A stretch of DNA of 41,240 nucleotides from positions 1 through 41,240 of the forward strand of contig JAFSMX010000013.1 of NCBI GenBank assembly GCA_017447725.1, given 5' to 3'. Each line of letters opens with the position of its first letter. Position 1 is the first letter of the stretch. The notes under the pieces are model-generated. The model was not told where the DNA came from. It saw only the letters and a list, made by a program, of their open reading frames with translations, and searched no databases. A program made the translations under genes and the position numbers. The stretch comes from Bacilli bacterium (GTDB taxonomy: Bacteria > Bacillota_I > Bacilli_A > RFN20 > CAG-826). Shown here one piece after another: positions 34,158-41,240 of this stretch.

Positions 34158-34209
34158 TTCGTGTATCGACAATTGACCTTAAAACAATGTTCGTGTATCG
34201 ATATTTAAG
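34158..34209. repeat. GTGTATCGACAATT repeat pair, second copy
   Basis: TTCGTGTATCGACAATTGAC, CTTAAAACAATG, then TTCGTGTATCGATATTTAAG. It is a direct repeat of the 33820 pair about 338 bp away. Confidence 0.75.
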
Positions 34210-34221
34210 GGCATTATGAAT

Positions 34222-34240
34222 AAGATACAAAAGTATCTTT
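34222..34240. terminator. Hairpin after the symporter gene
   Basis: AAGATAC, AAAA, GTATCTT, just past the symporter stop codon (minus strand). T-richness is better on the plus side, so terminator function for the symporter is moderate. Confidence 0.45.
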
Positions 34241-34245
34241 TATTT

Positions 34246-35763
34246 TTATTCAGCCTCTTCAGCCGTATTATCACCGGTATTCTTATTTTTTAAGAAAAGG
34301 AAATAAATTCCAATTAATAAAGCAATCAATCCAATGCCAATTAACTCAACAATTAATCCGCAAGGTTCAAAACTAGAGTTTGGGAACACTCGATCAATTA
34401 ATCCAAGAACATCAATTCCAAGAATAAAAAGTGGAGCAAGATATTTAATCAAAAATGCGAAAACATAATTAAATTTCCCCAGCAAAAGTCCTTCTTCTTG
34501 GAGTTTTTTACTTAAATAACGGAAATCAAATAATTCCTTTTTGTTCTTCGTCGGAAACATAAACCAACCAATACATAAAGAAATAAATAACGCTGCAATC
34601 GGAATCACACATGAGGTGACAATTTGATCAAGAATTTCTAGTAGGTTCAGACATCCGATTGTTAAAACACTCTTTTCGTTTAAAGCAAATCCAAGAGAGA
34701 TTCCTATCGGAATGGAAACAACAAAAATAAATAAAGCAATGAAAATACATGCTTTCTTTCTTTTAATATTAAATCTTTGAATAAGATATTGGGCAGCAAC
34801 TTCAATTAGAGAAATCAAACTAGTAATCGCGGCGATAGCAACCATTCCAAAGAAGAGGAAGGAAACAATCATTCCCGCTGTACCTAATGTATTAAAAATC
34901 ACTGGCATTGATGAGAAAAGTAAGACAATTCCATTGTTATCTAAATCAATGCCTGTTGTTGCTTTATAGTGGTAAATTGCTGGGAAAATCGCTAATCCAG
35001 CAAGTAAAGCAACACCCGTATCAAAGATGGCCACCCAGACCGCACATTTACCAATTTTGATTTCTTTTCCGGTGTATGAACCATAGGCTAAAAGAGCACC
35101 ACAGCCGACCGACATGGAGAAGAATGCTTGTGCCATCGCACCAAGGATTCCTTTTGCTCCTAATGCTTTAAAGTCTGGATTAAGATAGAAATTTAATCCT
35201 TCTTTAACGCCGCTTCCTAAGCAGAGACAATAGATGACAATGCCGATTAAGATAATAATCAAAGTTGGCATCAAGATTTTACTGGCTTTTTCAATCCCTT
35301 TTTTCACTCCAAAAGAGATAACAACAATCGCTAGAGCGAGGAAAATTCCGGAATATAAAATGACTTCCCAAATGTTTCCGGAGAAACCTTTCAGATCAAT
35401 CGGAGTCGATGAGAAGGAATAGACGGTGTATTTAATCGTAAATCCACCAATAACAGTGTAATAAAAGGAGATTAATAGAGCGCCGACAATCATAATTAAA
35501 CCTACCCAACCAAGGTTCGGATGGATTTTTTTAAATGAAGTCACGTTATTAGCTTTCGCTCTTTTACCAATGTACATTTCAGCAATGGATAAAGCTAAAC
35601 CTAGGACAATAACGCTTAAAATGTAGACAAAAACGAAGGCAGCTCCACCGTTTTGACTAGTCTTATATGGAAAAGACCATAAATTACCTAATCCAACGGA
35701 GCCACCGGCTGTCGCTAAGATAAAGCCTAGGCCACTTCCGAAGCTATTTTTCTTTTGACTCAT
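34246..35763 (-). CDS. Sodium-dependent transporter, NSS/SNF family
   Basis: A 505-residue LeuT-fold symporter with 11-12 transmembrane helices. Helix 1 carries the Na+/substrate signature GFILATAGGSVGLGNLWSFPY, with N27 at the LeuT Na1 position. Prokaryotic members import amino acids with Na+. A charged tail ends in EEAE. It diverges from the NRPS gene over 103 bp. TATAAT (35781-35776) lies 12 nt before the ATG and no Shine-Dalgarno is seen. It may feed amino acids to the synthetase or be unrelated; the shared promoter region is the only link. Confidence 0.94.
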   Translation of the reverse strand: MSQKKNSFGSGLGFILATAGGSVGLGNLWSFPYKTSQNGGAAFVFVYILSVIVLGLALSIAEMYIGKRAKANNVTSFKKIHPNLGWVGLIMIVGALLISFYYTVIGGFTIKYTVYSFSSTPIDLKGFSGNIWEVILYSGIFLALAIVVISFGVKKGIEKASKILMPTLIIILIGIVIYCLCLGSGVKEGLNFYLNPDFKALGAKGILGAMAQAFFSMSVGCGALLAYGSYTGKEIKIGKCAVWVAIFDTGVALLAGLAIFPAIYHYKATTGIDLDNNGIVLLFSSMPVIFNTLGTAGMIVSFLFFGMVAIAAITSLISLIEVAAQYLIQRFNIKRKKACIFIALFIFVVSIPIGISLGFALNEKSVLTIGCLNLLEILDQIVTSCVIPIAALFISLCIGWFMFPTKNKKELFDFRYLSKKLQEEGLLLGKFNYVFAFLIKYLAPLFILGIDVLGLIDRVFPNSSFEPCGLIVELIGIGLIALLIGIYFLFLKNKNTGDNTAEEAE

Positions 35764-35803
35764 AACTTAATTCAAATTATATAACAAAATAGTTATTCAT
35801 AAA

Positions 35804-35831
35804 TTGAAATTTATTTTGTAAAATGTATTTA
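35804..35831 (+). promoter_or_regulatory. Candidate promoter of the NRPS gene
   Basis: TTGAAA (35804-35809), 16 bp, TATTTA (35826-35831). The -10 lies inside a palindrome. The Shine-Dalgarno AAAGAGGTG stands at 35853-35861. Confidence 0.5.
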
Positions 35832-35852
35832 TCGATAAATATAAATATTTAT
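35826..35852. promoter_or_regulatory. Adjacent palindromes between the symporter and NRPS genes
   Basis: A perfect 16-bp palindrome TATTTATCGATAAATA (35826-35841) and a 12-bp palindrome ATAAATATTTAT (35841-35852) share one base. They cover the NRPS -10 and run up to its ribosome site, where a bound repressor would block expression. Confidence 0.5.
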
Positions 35853-35866
35853 AAAGAGGTGTCGTT

Positions 35867-38800
35867 ATGAATGAAAGTAAGAAAACTACTTTAGTCAATG
35901 ATGCTGTGCCATTAAACCAAGCACAACTAGCGATTTATTTAGCGTGTCAAAATCAAATAGAAGGATCTAGTTACAATAACCCTGTTCTTCTCCGATTTGG
36001 TTTAGACACAGATGAAAACAAATTATGTGAAGCTATTACAAAAGCTTTTAAAAACCATCGTGGTTTATTCACTTCCATCAGTGTCAATAAAGATGGCTTA
36101 CCTCAAATGAGTTATAGTGAACTCATCGCCAAATTACCTGTTTGTGAAGTAGAAAACGTTACCGAAAAAGATTTTTCAAAGATCAAAGAAAAACTTGTTC
36201 AACCATTTGACCTTTCAAAAGAGAGATTATTTAGAGTCAACTTATTCAAAACGGAAAAATCATTATATTTATTCTTCGATATTCACCACATCGTTTTTGA
36301 TGGATATTCTTTAAACATCTTAATGTCTGAATTAGTTCAGTTCTATGAGGGAAAAGATGTTCCAGAAGAAAAACATGACGCTTTTGAAGCTTCTTTAGAT
36401 GAAGCAAAAAAGAGAAGTGGCAAGAAATATGAAGACGCGAAGAAATGGTATTTAGAAAAGTTCGCCGATGTTGAAGAAGTCTCTTTACCACAAGGCGACA
36501 AGAAAGATAACGAAGTCAAATTTGCTGATTTTGAAATGTCTTTTGACATGAGTGTCAAAGATATTGAATCATTCTGTGAGAAAAACAAGTGTAGTGTAGC
36601 ATCATTTACCACTGCTGCTTTCGGTACACTTTTATCTCTTTATACGATGAATCGAAAGGCCGCATTTGCTTCGGTTTATAGCGGACGCCATGGTGACAAA
36701 TATGAAAACACGGTCTCCATGTTTGTTAAAACTCTTCCTGTTTTATGTCAAAACGATGCAAATTTAACTGTTGTTGACTATGTTAATAACGTTCAAAACC
36801 TACTTCTTGGAAGTATGCTTAACGATGTTTATTCGTTTGCTGAACTTGTCTCTAACTCTGGTTATACCAGTGAGGTTTTATTCGGTTATCAAGGTGATTT
36901 ATTTGAAATCGACGAATTAAAGAAACTCCACGTTGAAAGAGTTGATCTCCCATTTAACGCAACTGGAGAAAAACTCGCTGCTCAACTTTTTAATAAGAAC
37001 AATAAACTTGTTTTCAATATTCAATATCAATCTAATTTATATAGTGAAGAATGGATTAAAAACTTCGCTAAACGCTACGAAAGAATTCTCAAAGCTTTCC
37101 TAACAACAAAGGATTTAAAAGATATTTCCTTAGTCAATAAAGAAGAAGTAGAAGAAATTATCAAAGTATCTTATGGCGGAGATTTGTCCTATGACAAAAC
37201 AAAGACATTTATTGATCTTTTCTTGGAGCAAGTCAAAAAACACCCAGATAAAAAAGTTGTTTTTGATTCAACAAGTTCATACACCTACTCTGAACTTGAT
37301 CAAGCATCGAACAAAGTCGCTCACTACTTAATTTCTCACAAAGTTAAGAAAGGTGAATTCATCACTTTAAAAGTGAACCGTGTCAAAGAATTCTTTGCTG
37401 GTTTTATTGGTGCACAAAAAGCTGGTGCTGGTTATGTCCCAGTTGATCCAGCTTATCCAGAAGATCGTATCGAATACATGATTGAAGATTCGATGTCCAA
37501 AATCACCTTAACTGAAGATGCGATTAGAAAAATCATTGCTGAAGAAAAAGATGATTCACCAATTAACCTTTGTGAAGTAAATTCACCTGCCTACATGATT
37601 TATACTTCCGGTTCTACTGGAAAACCAAAAGGTGTTGTGATTGCTCAACACGCTTTAGTTAGTTTCCTGGCTTGGAACGTGATCGACTTCGATATTAATG
37701 AAAATAGTGTCGTTGCTGAACATCCAAGTTTCTCCTTTGATGCTTCCGTGATTGATTTATACACACCACTTGTTGTTGGTGCTTGTGTCCATATTCTTAA
37801 TGAAGAAGTACGTAAAGACCTTGATTTAGCCTACCAATACATCATTGATCACAAAGTCACAAGCGCTTGTATGTCCACCCAGATTGGTATGTCGATGATT
37901 AACCTTCATCCAGATGTCCCACTAAAATACCTCATTGTTGGTGGAGAAAAGTTCCTCCAGGTCGCGAAAACTAAAGTCAAAGTTTATAACGCCTATGGAC
38001 CAACAGAATTTACTGTTTCTTCATCATATCAACTAGTTGATCAAAGTAGTGATAAAGATGTTCCAATTGGTAAAGCAGTTAAAAATACTTATTCCTTTAT
38101 CTGCGATTATAACGGAAATCTCTTACCTTTAGGTATGGTTGGTGAAATCTGTCTTGCTGGTGCTCAACTTAGTGATGGCTATTTCCACCGTGAAGAACTT
38201 AACATAGAAAGATTTATTCCTTGTAAGTTCCTTAAAGGAAACAAGATGTATAAGACTGGTGACCTTGCCAAGTATAACCAAGAAGGCACAATCGATTATT
38301 GCGGTCGTATTGACTTTCAAGTCAAACTCCGCGGCTTTAGAATTGAGCTCGGCGAAATTGAAAATGTTGCCTCTAATTATCAAGGTGTCCAACAATCCAT
38401 CGCTCTTGTTAAAAACAAGTTACTAGTTCTCTATTTTGTTGCTGATAAGAAGATTGAAGAGAACGACTTAAAAGCGCATATGGCAAGTAGTCTAACCGAA
38501 TACATGGTGCCAAACATCTACATTCAGTTAGATAAAATGCCACTTACTCCAGGTGGAAAGATTGACCGTAAAGCTCTTCCTGATGTTGAAAACAAATCAA
38601 CTGATTTAGTTAAACCAACTAACGAAGATGAACAAAAGATCTACGAAATTTTAGTAAAAATCTTAGGTTACGAAGATTTCGGTATCACCGATGACTTTGG
38701 TGATATTGGTTTAACCTCTCTTAGTGCGATGCAGTTTGCTTCCCTTTTATCTACATCAATGAAGAAAACTATCCGCGTCAATGATTTAGTCAAATATCCA

Positions 38801-41240
38801 ACGATTCAAAAAATCGCCGCATTCCTCGGTTCTAAAGGAGAAGAAGCAACTTATAAACTTCAAGAATTCTATCCTCTCACGATGAATCAAAAAGGTATTT
38901 TAAGTGAGGTTCTAGCGCATCCAGACACCACGATTTATAACCTTCCATTCGTGATTGATTTACCAGAAAAAACTGATTTAAAGAAATTTGAATTAGCTCT
39001 CAAAGCATCCATTGATGCTCACCCATACTTAAAAGCTAAGATTATCGATAAAGATAATAACTTTATGGTGAGACGTAACGATGAAGAAGACGTTAAAATC
39101 ACTCATCTAGCTTTAGAAAGCCTTAAAGGAGGCGTCGAAGAACTAGTTCAACCATTTGATTTACTCAAAGAACCTCTTTATCGCGCCTACATCTTAGAAA
39201 GTAAGACAGGAAACAAGTTCTTCTTCGACGCCCACCACATTGTTTTTGATGGAGAATCTCTTGATGCTTTCTATAGTGATTTAAATAAAGCCTATCAAGG
39301 TGAGAAACTTCAAAAAGAAACTTACACCGAATATGAACTAGCCTTAGATGAAGCTAAACTTCGTGAAAGTGAAACTTACACCGAAGCAAAGAAATACTAC
39401 ACTGATTTACTTGATGGACGTGACACTGATTCATGTCTAGTCAACGACCACTCCGAAACTGGAATTGGTAAACAAGAATTTGAATTAACATTTAAGTTAA
39501 ATCGAAGAGATGTTGATCAATATATTTCTAAGACCAAAACAACAATTAATAGTTTATGGATCTCCTCGATTGGTTTTGCTTTAGCAAAATACCTCAATCG
39601 AGATGATGCATTGTTCGCTACCGTTTATAACGGTCGAAGTGATAGTCGAGTCCTTCATGATGTTGGAATGTTTGTTCATACCTTCCCAGTTGTGGTTGAA
39701 CCATATAAATCTAAAACAGCCATAGATTATGTCCGCACAGTTGGACAACAAATTCAACAATGTATGGCGCATGATCTCTTTAGCTTTATGGAGATCGCCC
39801 ATGACTTTGGTGTGCGTTCAGATATTCTCTTTGTCTATGAAGGAAAGATTTCTCAAAACCTTAAACTAGGTGATGAAGAAATTAAGAACGCTATTCTACT
39901 TCCAAATAATGAAGCGAAAGCAGCATTATTAATCGCCGTTAATGATGTGGATGAAGGATTTAGTATCCACATTGAATATAACGGCGATAAATACCAAGAA
40001 TGGTCATTAAAATCGTTCATCTCTAGCGTGGTGAAAGTCTTTGTCTCATTGGTTAAAAACGAAGACTTAGCATCACTCTCTTTACTTGATAAAGAGGATC
40101 TAAAGAAGATCGATGAATATAACGCGACGGAAGTCGAAATTGTTCAAGATGATATCGTTACTGAATTTAATAAAGCGGCGAAGAAATATCCAAATAACAC
40201 CGCTGTCATCTTTAATGATGAAAAATATAGTTACGCTGAAGTTGATGAATTAAGTAACCAGATCGCCTACTATCTTTCCTCGAAAGGAATTAAGAAAGGT
40301 GATGTGGTCTCGATTCTTATTTCCCGTAGCGCGTTTATGCCAATTACCGCGCTAGGCGTATTAAAGACTGGTGCAGCATATCAACCTCTAGATTGTTCTT
40401 ATCCAGAAGATCGACTCTTATTCATGATTCAGGATGCTAACGCTAAATACCTCATCGCCGAAAAAGAGTTACTTAGTAAAATCCCAGGATGTAAATTACC
40501 AGTCTTAGATGTTAACGAAATTAAGTCGTTAAAGGAAAAGAAAGTCCCACTTGTTGGACCAGACAAGGATAGTTTATTCATTCTTCTTTATACATCTGGT
40601 ACCACTGGCACTCCAAAAGGGGTGATGCTAAGACATCTTAACTTAGTAAACTTTGTTTCATGGTATCGAAGATTCTATAATTTAACGCCAGATAGCGTTG
40701 TTTCCGCATACGCTGGATTTGGTTTTGACGCTTGTATGATGGATATGTATCCAGCATTAACTAGTGGCGCAGCTGTCTGCGTTGTTCCAGATGAACTAAG
40801 AATGAATCTTGATCAACTTGCTAAGTATTTTACTGATAACAAAGTTACGCATTCATTTATGACTACCCAAGTTGGTCGACTGTTTGCAGCCGAAGGTTAT
40901 GAATCCACATTAAAATACCTTTCTGTTGGCGGAGAAAAACTGACACCACTTGATCCACCAAAAGGTTATGAACTTTATAACGGTTATGGACCAACCGAAT
41001 GTACGATTTTCTCCACCACTTATTTAGTGGATAAAATGTTTCATCGTATTCCAATTGGTCGACCACTAGATAACTACAAGTTATACGTTGTCGATAAATT
41101 TGGAAAACAAGTTCCTAATGGTGCTCTAGGTGAGCTCTGGATTTCTGGTCTAGGTGTTGGCTTAGGTTATCTCAACTTAAAAGAAAAGACTGAACAAACA
41201 TTTATTAAAAATCCGTTCTCTAATCAAGAAGGATACGAAA
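35867..41240 (+). CDS. Non-ribosomal peptide synthetase, C-A-T-C-A... (partial, open at right edge)
   Basis: A continuous 1791-codon frame from the ATG at 35867 (Shine-Dalgarno AAAGAGGTG) with no stop before the window end. Domains: condensation C1 (about 12-430; HHIVFDG at 140-146); adenylation A1 (448-905; TSGSTGKPKG near 580, NAYGPTE at 708, YKTGDL, GRIDFQVKLRGFRIELGEIE, A10 Lys K898); carrier T1 (about 920-985; DIGLTSL, pantetheine site S951); C2 (1002-1420; HHIVFDG from 1123); A2 (1431 onward; YTSGTTGTPKG at 1575, NGYGPTE). The enzyme activates two amino acids and joins them, with C1 able to acylate or accept an upstream donor. The second carrier and release domain lie outside. Specificity residues read by eye against GrsA: A1 D-A-I-C-I-G-A-V-S, A2 D-A-M-F-S-G-G-I-F; no safe substrate call, though A2 looks hydrophobic. 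Confidence 0.95.
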   Translation, partial: MNESKKTTLVNDAVPLNQAQLAIYLACQNQIEGSSYNNPVLLRFGLDTDENKLCEAITKAFKNHRGLFTSISVNKDGLPQMSYSELIAKLPVCEVENVTEKDFSKIKEKLVQPFDLSKERLFRVNLFKTEKSLYLFFDIHHIVFDGYSLNILMSELVQFYEGKDVPEEKHDAFEASLDEAKKRSGKKYEDAKKWYLEKFADVEEVSLPQGDKKDNEVKFADFEMSFDMSVKDIESFCEKNKCSVASFTTAAFGTLLSLYTMNRKAAFASVYSGRHGDKYENTVSMFVKTLPVLCQNDANLTVVDYVNNVQNLLLGSMLNDVYSFAELVSNSGYTSEVLFGYQGDLFEIDELKKLHVERVDLPFNATGEKLAAQLFNKNNKLVFNIQYQSNLYSEEWIKNFAKRYERILKAFLTTKDLKDISLVNKEEVEEIIKVSYGGDLSYDKTKTFIDLFLEQVKKHPDKKVVFDSTSSYTYSELDQASNKVAHYLISHKVKKGEFITLKVNRVKEFFAGFIGAQKAGAGYVPVDPAYPEDRIEYMIEDSMSKITLTEDAIRKIIAEEKDDSPINLCEVNSPAYMIYTSGSTGKPKGVVIAQHALVSFLAWNVIDFDINENSVVAEHPSFSFDASVIDLYTPLVVGACVHILNEEVRKDLDLAYQYIIDHKVTSACMSTQIGMSMINLHPDVPLKYLIVGGEKFLQVAKTKVKVYNAYGPTEFTVSSSYQLVDQSSDKDVPIGKAVKNTYSFICDYNGNLLPLGMVGEICLAGAQLSDGYFHREELNIERFIPCKFLKGNKMYKTGDLAKYNQEGTIDYCGRIDFQVKLRGFRIELGEIENVASNYQGVQQSIALVKNKLLVLYFVADKKIEENDLKAHMASSLTEYMVPNIYIQLDKMPLTPGGKIDRKALPDVENKSTDLVKPTNEDEQKIYEILVKILGYEDFGITDDFGDIGLTSLSAMQFASLLSTSMKKTIRVNDLVKYPTIQKIAAFLGSKGEEATYKLQEFYPLTMNQKGILSEVLAHPDTTIYNLPFVIDLPEKTDLKKFELALKASIDAHPYLKAKIIDKDNNFMVRRNDEEDVKITHLALESLKGGVEELVQPFDLLKEPLYRAYILESKTGNKFFFDAHHIVFDGESLDAFYSDLNKAYQGEKLQKETYTEYELALDEAKLRESETYTEAKKYYTDLLDGRDTDSCLVNDHSETGIGKQEFELTFKLNRRDVDQYISKTKTTINSLWISSIGFALAKYLNRDDALFATVYNGRSDSRVLHDVGMFVHTFPVVVEPYKSKTAIDYVRTVGQQIQQCMAHDLFSFMEIAHDFGVRSDILFVYEGKISQNLKLGDEEIKNAILLPNNEAKAALLIAVNDVDEGFSIHIEYNGDKYQEWSLKSFISSVVKVFVSLVKNEDLASLSLLDKEDLKKIDEYNATEVEIVQDDIVTEFNKAAKKYPNNTAVIFNDEKYSYAEVDELSNQIAYYLSSKGIKKGDVVSILISRSAFMPITALGVLKTGAAYQPLDCSYPEDRLLFMIQDANAKYLIAEKELLSKIPGCKLPVLDVNEIKSLKEKKVPLVGPDKDSLFILLYTSGTTGTPKGVMLRHLNLVNFVSWYRRFYNLTPDSVVSAYAGFGFDACMMDMYPALTSGAAVCVVPDELRMNLDQLAKYFTDNKVTHSFMTTQVGRLFAAEGYESTLKYLSVGGEKLTPLDPPKGYELYNGYGPTECTIFSTTYLVDKMFHRIPIGRPLDNYKLYVVDKFGKQVPNGALGELWISGLGVGLGYLNLKEKTEQTFIKNPFSNQEGYE

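Larger units (their letters stand above)
33423..34245. other. Non-coding accessory stretch rich in repeats
   Basis: No credible gene. It holds two tandem 23-bp repeats (33433), the tRNA-Ser remnant (33489), a second pair of 23-bp repeats (33577), two copies of a GTGTAYCGACAATT repeat pair (33820 and 34158), and small hairpins at 34010-34024 (GCTCAA/TTGAGC) and 34051-34067 (TTCTTGTT/AACAAGAA). The pattern suggests debris of mobile elements. Confidence 0.7.

Noticed and set aside
33423-34245. CRISPR array
   Set aside because: The repeats come only in pairs, differ between pairs, and have no regular unique spacers or cas genes nearby.
36246-41066. Several minus-strand open frames of 67-89 codons across the NRPS gene
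   Set aside because: They lie antisense to a strongly conserved coding frame, have no family resemblance and no ribosome sites.

Overview
The window is about 41 kb of low-GC chromosome from a compact Firmicutes/Bacilli-type bacterium, probably a gut lineage related to the RF39, Erysipelotrichia or Mollicutes radiation. That placement rests on gene content: a PPi-type phosphofructokinase, a TGS-domain nucleoside kinase, a short archaeal/eukaryotic-type ProRS, RNase J, Spx, YlbF and YitT, with tightly packed, often overlapping genes. The genetic code is standard. TGA ends atpH, atpB and ylbF, and Trp is read from TGG, so this is not a recoded Mollicute.

Layout. (1) 1-5.5 kb: F-type ATP synthase operon on the minus strand (atpI-B-E-F-H-A-G-D, with atpD cut by the left edge). 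The c subunit carries a two-carboxylate ion site that suggests Na+ coupling. (2) 5.6-8.6 kb: divergent PPi-phosphofructokinase and TGS nucleoside kinase, with a cre-like operator between them. (3) 8.7-13.1 kb: minus-strand operon yigZ-pepP-glpK-DUF5677-like. (4) 13.2-17.0 kb: plus-strand CPBP protease, TraX-like protein, thioredoxin, tRNA-Asp, tRNA-Gly, a zinc-ribbon protein, RdgB, tRNA-Ser(GCU) and a NUDIX hydrolase. (5) 17.1-22.1 kb: proS, a degenerate EAL protein, tRNA-Ser(CGA), VanZ and YitT. (6) 22.3-31.7 kb: housekeeping genes, namely a membrane-anchored CxxC protein, coaD-rsmD-ylbF, def, rnjA-maf, a cysteine-less EIIB-like membrane protein, CYTH, spx, trpS-HAD and an RluA-type pseudouridine synthase. 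(7) 31.8-34.2 kb: accessory island beside tRNA-Ser(GGA), with one DUF4143 AAA ATPase, a decayed tRNA-Ser 3' end, and about 0.8 kb of non-coding DNA full of paired direct repeats and hairpins. (8) 34.2-41.2 kb: a sodium:neurotransmitter-type symporter diverging from a large non-ribosomal peptide synthetase (C-A-T-C-A..., at least 1791 residues) that runs off the right edge.

The most unusual content is the NRPS in an otherwise reduced genome, with palindromes in the divergent promoter it shares with the symporter. Other recurrent signals are -10 boxes placed 6-7 nt before start codons with no Shine-Dalgarno (leaderless initiation), two identical two-fold-symmetric divergent promoters (ATTATACA-N15-TGTATAAT), and a short palindrome with a conserved loop that follows four different genes in sense orientation. 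If the ATP synthase is Na+-coupled, the nearby Na+-dependent symporter and the PPi-using glycolytic step would fit an organism running on a sodium gradient and thrifty with ATP; that link is inference.
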